Below, in pieces: positions 15,243 to 22,023 of a stretch of DNA of 24,608 nt (position 1 is the stretch's first letter; every line of letters begins with the position of its first letter). A program made the position numbers and the translations under genes. The stretch lies in NCBI RefSeq assembly GCF_019424165.1, contig NZ_JAHZAA010000023.1, forward strand, positions 5,885 through 30,492, given 5' to 3'. The notes below the pieces were generated by a model. It did no database searches. It was not told where the DNA came from and saw only the letters and a list, made by a program, of their open reading frames with translations. This stretch comes from Desulfovibrio sp. Lineage in GTDB: Bacteria; Desulfobacterota; Desulfovibrionia; Desulfovibrionales; Desulfovibrionaceae.

Positions 15243-15953
15243 CTATTCTTCCGGCGCGCACCCGCCCTGGCACAGATGTTCTGTGCTGAAAGCCGCCAGC
15301 CTGCCGGCGGCAAAAGCGTCAAGACAGGAGCCGACGCTGGGCAGCCCCGCATTGTGATATACCGCAATGCCGGCAGCCTGCATGGCCTGAAGCGGGCGCA
15401 GACCCATGCCGCCTGCCAGCAGAACTGTCACTCCCAGTCGCGCCAGAAGCTGCACGGGGCCGCCACAATCGCCCGGCATATGCCCCAAATTGGTCCGCAC
15501 TGTAACATGCCCGACCTTGCCGTTTTCAACCCTGGCCAGCGTATAGGCAGAGCAGCGCCCAAAATGGGGGTGCGGCGCGGATTCAAGGCCGCCCTGCCCC
15601 TGTGACGGCACGGCCACGAGCACGCCTTCGTCATCCGGAACCGGCGCCTCATCCTCCGGGATGCCCACGGCGCAGACGCCGCCCTCAATGCGCAGGGCAA
15701 GGCCGTCCACAAGGGCTTCGGCCACACAACGCCGCGCGCGGCGCAAAAGCCTGCCGAAGGTATGGCGTGAAACGCCCATCCGCGCGGCGGCCTCATCCAT
15801 GTTCAGGCCTTCATAGTCGGCCAGGCGCAAGGCCTCCAGACCATCCAAAGGCAGGATGGTTTCTTCAAGGTCAGTCAGGGGTACACCCTTGGGCTTAAAA
15901 TAACTGTTCTTTGGAAGGGCGCTGACACGGCGGCAATGACAGGGTCTGGGCAT
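15243..15953 (-). CDS. DUF134 DNA-binding domain fused to a NifX-like domain
   Basis: A 236-residue protein in two parts. Residues 1-92 match DUF134, a predicted DNA-binding family with a sigma-like helix-turn-helix: FKPKGVPL, LEALRLADYEGLNMDEAAARM, VSRHTFGRLLRRAR, then LRIEGG. Residues 105-236 are a dinitrogenase iron-molybdenum cofactor (NifX/NifB, MTH1175-like) domain with HPHFGRCSAYTL, GDCGGPVQLLA, LLAGGMGLRPLQ, and a cysteine-rich end CQGGCAPEE. A regulator sensing a bound metal cluster is a reasonable inference. It is the last gene of the minus-strand metal-cofactor set, separated from the others by a hairpin-rich gap with a candidate promoter. The ribosome-binding site is weak (GGAAAATTG). 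Confidence 0.87.
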   Translation of the reverse strand: MPRPCHCRRVSALPKNSYFKPKGVPLTDLEETILPLDGLEALRLADYEGLNMDEAAARMGVSRHTFGRLLRRARRCVAEALVDGLALRIEGGVCAVGIPEDEAPVPDDEGVLVAVPSQGQGGLESAPHPHFGRCSAYTLARVENGKVGHVTVRTNLGHMPGDCGGPVQLLARLGVTVLLAGGMGLRPLQAMQAAGIAVYHNAGLPSVGSCLDAFAAGRLAAFSTEHLCQGGCAPEE

Positions 15954-16326
15954 AAAATTTCAATTTTCCAGTGCTGAGACTGTTTACTGGTAGCTCTTGT
16001 ATCCAAGGTAGGACATGGTGTGGGTATCGTCAAGAGAAGGTGAAGCGGCAGAGTCTGTTGCGCGGAACCGGAGGGGTAAACCGGTTCCGCGCACGGGGAA
16101 CCGCCGCAGGCTGAAAACCTGCATAACGGTAAGACGGATGAATAATCTTGCGCCGACAACGCTCAGGGACTGTTTTACCAGAAGCAGGTACTTCCTGAAA
16201 CAGCTCCCGCTTTATGCCCGGCACTTCTGCGAAACAGCGGATCGACAACTTTTTTGCTGTCCATTGCCCGGAGCCGCCGCGCCAGTGCAAATAAAACTAA
16301 CAAGAACGTTGCAGGCGGCAAAGGCC
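15954..16326 (-). other. Hairpin-rich gap upstream of the DUF134-NifX gene
   Basis: About 370 bases without a gene. Features are a perfect 12-bp hairpin at 16060-16092 (GCGCGGAACCGG and CCGGTTCCGCGC), a competing GGTTCC/GGAACC pairing using 16083-16088 and 16097-16102, a small hairpin GCAGG/CCTGC at 16106-16122, and a bulged inverted repeat at about 16170-16203. A candidate minus promoter sits nearer the gene. The region may combine the 3' end of the upstream transcript with a control region. Confidence 0.5.
16005..16033 (-). promoter_or_regulatory. Candidate promoter of the DUF134-NifX gene
   Basis: On the minus strand TTGACG (16033-16028) and TACCTT (16010-16005) are 17 bases apart. The -35 box is good, the -10 box poor. 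It would give a leader of about 45 bases. Confidence 0.3.
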
Positions 16327-16707
16327 CTAGTGCTCGCAGCCGCCGCAGGTCTGGTCCAGATTGAAGCGGTTGAGCTTGTTTTGCAGAAAAGCCTCTACAG
16401 CCTGGCCCACGGTGGCGCAGTTACCTGCAAAAAACACTTCTATGTTCATCTGGTTAAAGCCCGCAAGGGGGCGCATGCCCATGCCGCCCGCCAGCAGGGC
16501 CGTAACGCCGTGGCCGGCAAGATACTGCACCGGCGCAAGGCAGCCCCCCTGCTGATGCGGCACAGCCGCCAGGGTGGACTGGGCCGTCACAGCCCCGTTT
16601 TCTATTTCAACAATCGTGTAGATGGCGCAATGCCCAAAGTGCATGCCCATGCCTGCATCCATGCCGCCGGGGAGTTCGGAAGGAATCGCCAGAACTGTCT
16701 TGCTCAT
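16327..16707 (-). CDS. NifX/MTH1175-like Fe-Mo cofactor-type protein with CGGC tail
   Basis: A 126-residue single-domain protein of the dinitrogenase iron-molybdenum cofactor family (COG1433). It shows GMGMHFGHCAIYTIVEIENG, HQQGGCLAPVQYLAGHGV, LLAGGMGMRPL and a C-terminal CGGCEH. In Desulfovibrio such proteins include the orange protein, which holds a Mo-Cu sulfide cluster; other family members bind Fe-S or NifB-co-type clusters. The terminal Cys-Gly-Gly-Cys-Glu-His could be extra metal ligands. It follows the MinD-like gene after 13 bases; AAAGGA precedes the ATG. The protein is almost certainly part of the same transcript. The bound metal is unknown. Confidence 0.87.
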   Translation of the reverse strand: MSKTVLAIPSELPGGMDAGMGMHFGHCAIYTIVEIENGAVTAQSTLAAVPHQQGGCLAPVQYLAGHGVTALLAGGMGMRPLAGFNQMNIEVFFAGNCATVGQAVEAFLQNKLNRFNLDQTCGGCEH

Positions 16708-16720
16708 TGTACTACATCCT

Positions 16721-17641
16721 TTACAGGGTTTTTATGGTGCTGTTTGTATTTGACCGGGTGGCCGCATCCGCCGCCCCGGTAATGCGCCGCCAGATGCGGG
16801 CAAGTTCATCGGCAAGGGGCGAATCGCGCTCGGTCAGCGCTTCGCCGCGCGCCATGGCCTGCACCACAAGCGGGCTGAAGGGCAGTCGCCCCGCCACAGT
16901 ATGCCCCGCGCTTGCGGCCTCTGCCTCCAGGGCGTCGGCTTCTTCGGTATTGAGGTCGGCCTTGTTGATGATGATAGCCACAGGTATACGAAAATGCCCG
17001 CACAGGTCGGCCACGCGGTCGAAATCGTGACGCCCGGATGGTGTCGGCTCGACCACTGCCACGGCCAGAGTGGCCCCGGAAAGAGAGCTGATTACAGGGC
17101 AGCCCACGCCGGGCGAACCATCGCAAAGCACAAGGTCGCTGCCTTCACTCCGGGCTGTTTCGCGCGCCTGCTGCTTGAGCAGACTCACCAGACGGCCCGA
17201 ATTTTCCTGACCCGGATCAAGCTGGGCATGCACAAAGGGACCGAACCGCGTGCGGCTCAAGTACCATGTGCCGCAGTGGCGCTGTGGAAAATCTACAGCC
17301 TCGGCCGGGCAAAGCTTGTGGCATACGCCGCAGCCTTCGCAGTGAAGAGCGTCTATATGGTAAAACTCCCCTTTACGGCTTATGGCCCCAAACCGGCACA
17401 GGTCCATACAGCGGCCGCACAACGTGCAGCCTTGCCGGTTGATGACAGCCGTATTGCCGGAAATGAAAGCCTGCTCCTTACATATCTGGGGCCTGAAGAT
17501 GATGTGCAGATCAGGCACATCCACATCCAGGTCGCACAGCACGGGCTTTTCACCCCCGCGAGCGGCCAGCGCCGCCAGCGAGGCGCACACCGTGGTTTTT
17601 CCTGTTCCGCCCTTGCCGCTGATAACAACTATTTCGCGCAC
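16721..17641 (-). CDS. MinD-superfamily ATPase with inserted 2[4Fe-4S] ferredoxin domain
   Basis: A cytoplasmic P-loop ATPase of 306 residues (COG1149). The deviant Walker A SGKGGTGKTT is at 8-17, DLDVDVPD follows near 37-44, and an inserted ferredoxin domain holds two clusters of cysteines: C72, C75, C78, C82 and C101, C104, C107, C111. The switch region DGSPGVGCPVI lies near 174-184. Such proteins resemble Mrp/NBP35 cluster carriers and the Orp3/Orp4 ATPases of Desulfovibrio. The start is GTG at 17641, overlapping the previous gene by 13 bases and preceded by a perfect AAGGAGG at 17649-17655. It pairs with the next gene upstream, probably as a heterodimer (inference). Confidence 0.9.
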   Translation of the reverse strand: MREIVVISGKGGTGKTTVCASLAALAARGGEKPVLCDLDVDVPDLHIIFRPQICKEQAFISGNTAVINRQGCTLCGRCMDLCRFGAISRKGEFYHIDALHCEGCGVCHKLCPAEAVDFPQRHCGTWYLSRTRFGPFVHAQLDPGQENSGRLVSLLKQQARETARSEGSDLVLCDGSPGVGCPVISSLSGATLAVAVVEPTPSGRHDFDRVADLCGHFRIPVAIIINKADLNTEEADALEAEAASAGHTVAGRLPFSPLVVQAMARGEALTERDSPLADELARIWRRITGAADAATRSNTNSTIKTL

Positions 17642-18696
17642 GACGTTTCCTCCTTTGCGGCGGATTCACCGCAAGTTACGGAAACATGCGCTTCTTTGGC
17701 GCGGTCTTGCGCTGCGGCAGCCCATCGCCGCAGGTCTTTGCCAAGCGCTTCAAACCGTCGCCGCCAGCTCGGTGCTCCGGCACTCTGCCCCACAGGCGGC
17801 AACTGCCCGCGCGCGTAACCTTCGGCAGCCTGACGGTCAAAAGGCAGGCGAGCCAGCAGCGGCAGCCCCTTTTCTGCACAGTAGTGATCAAGAACCTCAT
17901 CGCCGGACTCGTTGCCCGGCATACCCACGCGGTTCATCACCACAGCCACCGGCATGCCCAGATGGCTGAAGGCCTGATGGGCCAGCGTAAAATCATACAT
18001 ACCGAATGGGGTTGATTCGGCCACCAGCACAACAACATCCGCCAGGCGGGCCGTGGTCATGGCCGGGCAGCTCACGCCGGGGGGGGCGTCTATCAGGACA
18101 TCCGGCAAAACATCCGGCAGCGCATCCGAAGGCATATCTGGCGACACGGCAGCCAGTGCGGAATCCGCAGCGGGAGCAGATGCAGTACTGACGCCCGCCG
18201 CAGCGCCCAACCGGGCATCAAGCGCTTTTTCGAGCGCCCGCAGCAGGGGCGGTGACATGGCCTCGCCCACACGGCTTCTGCCCATGAGCAAGGTATTTTC
18301 CCTGTCCGGGGCCGCGCTCCATACGCCATGCTGCAGGCTGCCAAGCTCGCGCCGGCCTTCGTCCAGCGCGCCGGACGGGCATACCGCGAAACAGCCGCCA
18401 CAGCCGTGGCACATGTCTGAAAAAATGACCGGCTTGCCGCCAAGAATCGCAATGGCCTTATAGGCGCAGATTTCTCCACAGGCCCCGCAGGCCGTGCACT
18501 TTTCCTTGTTCAGTTCCGGCACGGGCAAAAAAACCTTCTCGGGCGCGAACAGTTGCGGACGCAGAAAAAGATGCAGGTTGGGCGCCTCCACATCCGCGTC
18601 CACCAACATGCAGGAGGCGGGCCACGTTACAGCCAGCGAGGCCGCCACTGTGGTTTTTCCCGCCCCTCCCTTGCCGCTGGCAAAAGCAATACGCAT
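17629..18696 (-). CDS. MinD-superfamily ATPase with ferredoxin insert and low-complexity linker
   Basis: Second ATPase of the same type, 355 residues. Walker A SGKGGAGKTT at 7-16, DADVEAPN at 33-40, ferredoxin insert with C67, C70, C73, C77 and C96, C99, C102, C106, then DAPPGVSCPA at 203-212. Unlike its partner it has a low-complexity stretch at about 163-200, rich in Ala, Ser, Pro and Asp with a short LPDV repeat, just before the DAPPG switch. The C-terminus is also longer. It starts seven bases after the NifX-like gene stop, and its end overlaps the downstream GTG start. Role inferred: ATP-driven assembly or transfer of a metal-sulfur cluster on the NifX-like proteins. Confidence 0.9.
   Translation of the reverse strand: MRIAFASGKGGAGKTTVAASLAVTWPASCMLVDADVEAPNLHLFLRPQLFAPEKVFLPVPELNKEKCTACGACGEICAYKAIAILGGKPVIFSDMCHGCGGCFAVCPSGALDEGRRELGSLQHGVWSAAPDRENTLLMGRSRVGEAMSPPLLRALEKALDARLGAAAGVSTASAPAADSALAAVSPDMPSDALPDVLPDVLIDAPPGVSCPAMTTARLADVVVLVAESTPFGMYDFTLAHQAFSHLGMPVAVVMNRVGMPGNESGDEVLDHYCAEKGLPLLARLPFDRQAAEGYARGQLPPVGQSAGAPSWRRRFEALGKDLRRWAAAAQDRAKEAHVSVTCGESAAKEETSCAK
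17649..17655 (-). promoter_or_regulatory. Perfect Shine-Dalgarno deciding a GTG start
   Basis: AAGGAGG on the minus strand lies seven bases before the GTG at 17641, inside the end of the upstream gene. It fixes the GTG as start of the second ATPase and implies coupled translation. Confidence 0.75.
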
Positions 18697-18702
18697 GCCG
18701 CC

Positions 18703-19053
18703 CTACCTGTTGGGGGCCTGGGCCGGGCTGGCCGCCCCGTTTGTATATATGCGTACGGCTTCGCCCACGCTGCGGCCGTCCATATCCTGGTACACTTCCA
18801 TTCCCGCAGCCTGAAGCGCCGCAAAGGCCTTGGGACCTACATAGCCGCTGAGCACGGCCTTGACCCCAAGGGCCGAAAGGCGCTCCGCGGTCTGAATGCC
18901 CGCCCCCTGGGCCATTACCTGCGATTCCCCGTTGTCCACATATTCCTGCTGCGCACTGTCTGTATCCACAACCACGAAGCCCGCAGCACGTCCGAACCGG
19001 GGATCGACCTGCGCATCCAGGCCCGGACCTTCACTTGAAACGGCAACTTTCAT
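18703..19053 (-). CDS. NifX/orange-protein-like protein
   Basis: A 116-residue single-domain member of the dinitrogenase iron-molybdenum cofactor family, close in length to the Desulfovibrio orange protein. It shows MKVAVSSEGPGLDAQVDPRFGRAAGF, AQGAGIQTAERL, LSGYVGPKAFAALQAAGMEVY and a short disordered tail. It lacks the cysteines of the other two NifX-like proteins here, so any cluster would have to be bound by other residues, as in the orange protein where binding is non-covalent. First gene of the minus-strand set, preceded by GGAG and by a promoter with an operator-like palindrome. Whether it binds a Mo-Cu cluster cannot be read from sequence. Confidence 0.87.
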   Translation of the reverse strand: MKVAVSSEGPGLDAQVDPRFGRAAGFVVVDTDSAQQEYVDNGESQVMAQGAGIQTAERLSALGVKAVLSGYVGPKAFAALQAAGMEVYQDMDGRSVGEAVRIYTNGAASPAQAPNR

Positions 19054-19092
19054 AGTCCGCTCCTTTACGCGGCAGAACCGCGTTTTTTGTTT

Positions 19093-19106
19093 TGCTCAAA
19101 TGAGCA
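19093..19106. promoter_or_regulatory. Palindromic operator TGCTCA-N2-TGAGCA
   Basis: A perfect 6-bp inverted repeat with a 2-base spacer overlaps the -10 box of the promoter for the NifX/MinD genes. Position over the promoter suggests repression. No second copy was seen in the window. Confidence 0.5.
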
Positions 19107-19130
19107 TAATATTCAAGCAGCGGATGTCAA
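19103..19130 (-). promoter_or_regulatory. Promoter of the NifX/MinD gene set
   Basis: On the minus strand an exact TTGACA (19130-19125) and TATGCT (19108-19103) are 16 bases apart, 50 bases upstream of the first NifX-like start. It is the best sigma-70 promoter in the window. Confidence 0.6.
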
Positions 19131-19159
19131 GAAAAAACCACGGCCCCGTGCAATACAAA

Positions 19160-19199
19160 AAACTCCCCAGCCTACGGCATGCCGTAGGCTGGGGAGTTT
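19160..19199 (-). terminator. Terminator of the MEMO gene: 40-bp perfect palindrome
   Basis: Forty bases form a perfect palindrome (AAACTCCCCAGCC... read the same on both strands). On the minus strand it is followed by a T-run (TTTTTTG overlapping its end), fitting termination of the MEMO gene, which ends at 19357. It also insulates the NifX/MinD promoter from read-through. Confidence 0.85.
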
Positions 19200-19356
19200 A
19201 TACAAAATACATAATGGATCAGACCCGCAAAAGCAGCCTGGTGCACCGTACTGCGTTCATGCGCAAACCGTTATCCGGGCGGCTTCATTCTTTGCCGCTG
19301 CATCCGCATGGCCCGCGCCACCCAGCCGGAACAACGGAGCAAAGCTCAAGACAGGG
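19200..19356. other. Spacer downstream of the MEMO gene
   Basis: About 157 bases between the MEMO stop and its terminator. I see no gene, repeat or clear signal here. Confidence 0.4.
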
Positions 19357-20256
19357 CTACGCGAGGCCGAAACGCAAACCCGCGTAACCGACCACCCGGC
19401 TGGTATCGCCGGACGCGGCCGCCGAGGTGTCATACAGGGCCAGTTCGGCCCAGGGGCTGCCCATGGCATGCGCTGTAAACAGGGCCAGTGCCATGGCCCC
19501 TGCGCCGCACATGGTGATGCTTTCACGCTCCACCACGTTCAGCAGGCCATCGGGATCGCAGGCAAGCACCTGGGCAAGGGCGAGAGCATCTTTATGCAGG
19601 GTCAGTTCCTGGCTCTGATAATGGTTCAGATCAGAACTGACAACTATGCCCACACTTTGCCCGTCCGCCTCAAACGCCTGTACAACCCGCGCCAGGGCAA
19701 GGCCCGCGGCACGCAAGGCATCGGGGTTGCGCGTGCCTACACAGACAGGCACGATGCTGCGCCCAGACTGCTCGCGGGGTAAAGGCAGACTTTGCAAAAA
19801 CGGTAGCAACACTTCAATGGAGTGTTCACTCACATGGCAAAGTTCGTCCTCAAAAAAACCTCCGGCAGCCTGCACCAGCGCCTGCCCAAGCTCCTCGTCC
19901 ACCACTACCGGCCCCAGGGGGGTCAGCCAGTGGCCGTCGGTCCAGACGCCCAGCGTCCGCCCCTGCCCGGTATGGTTCGGGCACAGGATAAAAAGCCGCT
20001 GGGGCAGGTTGGCTCCGGCTGTGGAGCCAGCCCAGGCGCTGGTCAGCGTGCCGCCAATAACACGCCCGCAGTAAACATACCCCGCGTGAGGCAGCATAAG
20101 CCCCAGCAAACGCGCATTCTCTTCACGCGGCATTTCACCAGGGACAAGATTTTCAGGTACACCCCCGGACATAAACCACATGTGGATTTCTTTTTTCAAC
20201 TGCTCGGCATCAGCAGGATAAAAACGTCCCGCCGCAATGGGGTGTCGTATGCTCAT
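19357..20256 (-). CDS. amrB: MEMO-family protein, AmmeMemoRadiSam system protein B
   Basis: A 299-residue MEMO-like protein. Family marks are MSIRHPIAAGRFYP at the start, LPHAGYVYCG with H57, PNHTGQG with H95, SEHSIEVLLPFLQ, SSDLNHYQ with H212, and CGAGAM with C250, the His/Cys set that lines the metal-binding pocket. The fold is related to class III nonhaem iron dioxygenases. In many prokaryotes it is encoded beside AMMECR1 and a radical-SAM protein; neither is in this window, so it stands alone here. The start at 20256 is chosen because GGGAGC precedes it and the family motif begins right there; the frame extends 48 residues further upstream without family similarity. Cellular role is unresolved for the family. 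Confidence 0.88.
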   Translation of the reverse strand: MSIRHPIAAGRFYPADAEQLKKEIHMWFMSGGVPENLVPGEMPREENARLLGLMLPHAGYVYCGRVIGGTLTSAWAGSTAGANLPQRLFILCPNHTGQGRTLGVWTDGHWLTPLGPVVVDEELGQALVQAAGGFFEDELCHVSEHSIEVLLPFLQSLPLPREQSGRSIVPVCVGTRNPDALRAAGLALARVVQAFEADGQSVGIVVSSDLNHYQSQELTLHKDALALAQVLACDPDGLLNVVERESITMCGAGAMALALFTAHAMGSPWAELALYDTSAAASGDTSRVVGYAGLRFGLA

Positions 20257-20528
20257 GGCTGCTCCCGGAATTTGGCGTATATAAAAAAACGCTGCGAACC
20301 CTGCGACCAGGGCAACCGGGCGTTCGAACCCGGTGTCTCCGCGCGCTGCCGCCGTATCAAAACATTTTATAATATAATCTATGGACCCTTTAGAGCACAT
20401 TTATGAGCTTTTTGAAAGACCCTTTTTCTGCGGCCCCCTCGTCGCCGTCCCGGTCGCTCCCCCCGGCATCTGTCATCTGCCGGGGGAAGAAACCTGAAAT
20501 GTGGTGCAGGATACAGGTGCAGGCCGGA
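20257..20528 (-). other. Structured leader of the MEMO gene
   Basis: On the minus strand the leader contains hairpin ACCGGG/CCCGGT (20315-20334), hairpin CAGGG-type 5-bp stem with a 4-base loop (20299-20312), then T7 at 20289-20283, 27 bases before the start codon. An AT-rich -10-like stretch lies at 20367-20376. The layout resembles an attenuator, but the T7 is nine bases away from the second stem. Further upstream, a 9-bp hairpin CCCCCGGCA/TGCCGGGGG (20460-20486) without T-run follows the aldehyde dehydrogenase gene. Confidence 0.4.
20460..20486 (-). terminator. Hairpin after the aldehyde dehydrogenase gene
   Basis: A perfect 9-bp stem with a 9-base loop lies 43 bases after the dehydrogenase stop on the minus strand. 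No T-run follows, so termination is uncertain. Confidence 0.4.
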
Positions 20529-21995
20529 TTATGCCTGCGCAAGACCGCCCAGCAGGGCGTAATGTGTTTCCATATATTCCAGCAGACCTTCCCGACCTCC
20601 CTCACGGCCGAGCCCGCTGCCCTTGACGCCGCCAAAAGGCGTTTCGGCCGAGGCCAGCGCCGCATCATTGATGCCGACCATGCCGAAGCGCAAACCCTGC
20701 CAGAGCCGCCACACGCGCGCCATATCCCGTGTGCAGACGTAGGACGCCAGCCCGTATTCCGTATCATTGGCAAGGGCGATGGCTTCCTCTTCGCTTTCAA
20801 AAGACATCACGGCCGCTACCGGCCCGAAGATTTCTTCGCGGAAGATGCGCATCTCGGGCCGAAGCCCCGTGAGCAGCGTGGGTTCATAAAAATTTCCCCC
20901 AAGGCTGTGGGGCTGCCCGCCCGTCACGCGGCATGCGCCCTTTTCCTGCGCATCACGCACAAGCGCATCCACATGCGCCACGGCCCCGGCGTCAATGAGC
21001 GGTCCCATTGTGGTATCGGCTTTCAGGCCGTCCCCCACATGCAGGCCGCGCATGCCATGCAGCAGACGGCGCACAAAGGCGTCAAAAACGTCCTTGTGCA
21101 CCAGAAAACGGTTGGCGCAGATGCAGGTTTGCCCGGCGTTACGGAACTTGTTGCCCATGGCCATTGCTGTGGCCTGGTCCAGGTCAGCGTCGTCAAAGAC
21201 AATAAACGGCGCGTTGCCGCCAAGCTCCAGCGATACGCGCTTGAGGGTGGGGCCGCACTGGGCGGCAAGGTTTCTGCCCACAGGCGTGGAGCCTGTAAAG
21301 CTGAGCTTGCGCACAAGCGGGCTTGAGGTAATGACTGCGCCGATGGCCCCGGCATTGCCCGTAATGACGTTGAACACCCCGGCGGGAATACCCACCCGCA
21401 CGGCCAGTTCCGCCAGGGCCAGCGCGCTGTACGGCGTAGCGCCGGCAGGCTTGACAATGGCAGTGCAGCCCGCGGCCAGCGCCGGAGCTACCTTGCGGGG
21501 GATCATGGACATGGGGAAGTTCCACGGCGTGATAGCCGCCGCCACTCCAAGGGGAGCGTGCCGGGTCAGCGCCTGAGCGCCGTGACGGAACGTGGGTACA
21601 ACCTCGCCACTTACCCGCCGCGCCTCTTCGGCATACCAGGGAAAGTAAGATGCGCCCTGAAGAATTTCCGCCCTGGCCTCGGCCAGCGGCTTGCCTTCTT
21701 CGAGGGTAAGCAGCCGGGCCAGATCTTCAAGATTGGCATGTATGGCCTGTTCCCAGGCATGCAGGTAGACTCCGCGCTCCTGCGGGCTTTTGGCCTTCCA
21801 GGCATCAAACGCCGCGTGTGCGGACTCCACGGCATGCCGGGTCTCGACCTCGCCGCAGTTGGGCACATGGCCAAGCAGCTTGCCGTTGGCCGGATTGGTG
21901 ACTTCGATAACGCTTTTGTCCGCCGCGTCGCACCACTGCCCGTTGATCAGGCAGTGGGGGCGAAAGAGGCTTTTATCCTGCAATATCTGATACAT
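20529..21995 (-). CDS. gabD: NAD(P)-dependent aldehyde dehydrogenase (succinate-semialdehyde type)
   Basis: An aldehyde dehydrogenase of 488 residues, full length. It has ITPWNFPMSMIPRK, KPAGATPYSALALAEL, FTGSTPVGR, the catalytic glutamate in LELGGNAPFIVFDDAD (near 256), the catalytic cysteine in NAGQTCICANR (near 288), and EEIFGPV. The sequence is closest to GabD-type succinate-semialdehyde dehydrogenases (ITPWNFP, CICANR, PFGGVKGSGLGREGG). Substrate range of this class is broad, so the exact aldehyde is uncertain. It follows pyrC by 28 bases on the same strand and is probably on the pyrimidine transcript, although it has no known role in that pathway. Confidence 0.88.
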   Translation of the reverse strand: MYQILQDKSLFRPHCLINGQWCDAADKSVIEVTNPANGKLLGHVPNCGEVETRHAVESAHAAFDAWKAKSPQERGVYLHAWEQAIHANLEDLARLLTLEEGKPLAEARAEILQGASYFPWYAEEARRVSGEVVPTFRHGAQALTRHAPLGVAAAITPWNFPMSMIPRKVAPALAAGCTAIVKPAGATPYSALALAELAVRVGIPAGVFNVITGNAGAIGAVITSSPLVRKLSFTGSTPVGRNLAAQCGPTLKRVSLELGGNAPFIVFDDADLDQATAMAMGNKFRNAGQTCICANRFLVHKDVFDAFVRRLLHGMRGLHVGDGLKADTTMGPLIDAGAVAHVDALVRDAQEKGACRVTGGQPHSLGGNFYEPTLLTGLRPEMRIFREEIFGPVAAVMSFESEEEAIALANDTEYGLASYVCTRDMARVWRLWQGLRFGMVGINDAALASAETPFGGVKGSGLGREGGREGLLEYMETHYALLGGLAQA

Positions 21996-22023
21996 GTAAC
22001 CCCCGTTGCGGCGCGGGCGGGGG

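Noticed and set aside
16015..16782. Plus-strand frame of 255 codons across the gap and the NifX-like gene
   Set aside because: Half of it is antisense to a clear gene, and the remainder crosses hairpins; no family features.
20295..20345. tRNA-like T-arm sequence (GTTCGAAC inside a stem)
   Set aside because: The loop is eight bases, the stem does not pair in the tRNA register, and there is no acceptor stem, D-arm or anticodon arm around it.
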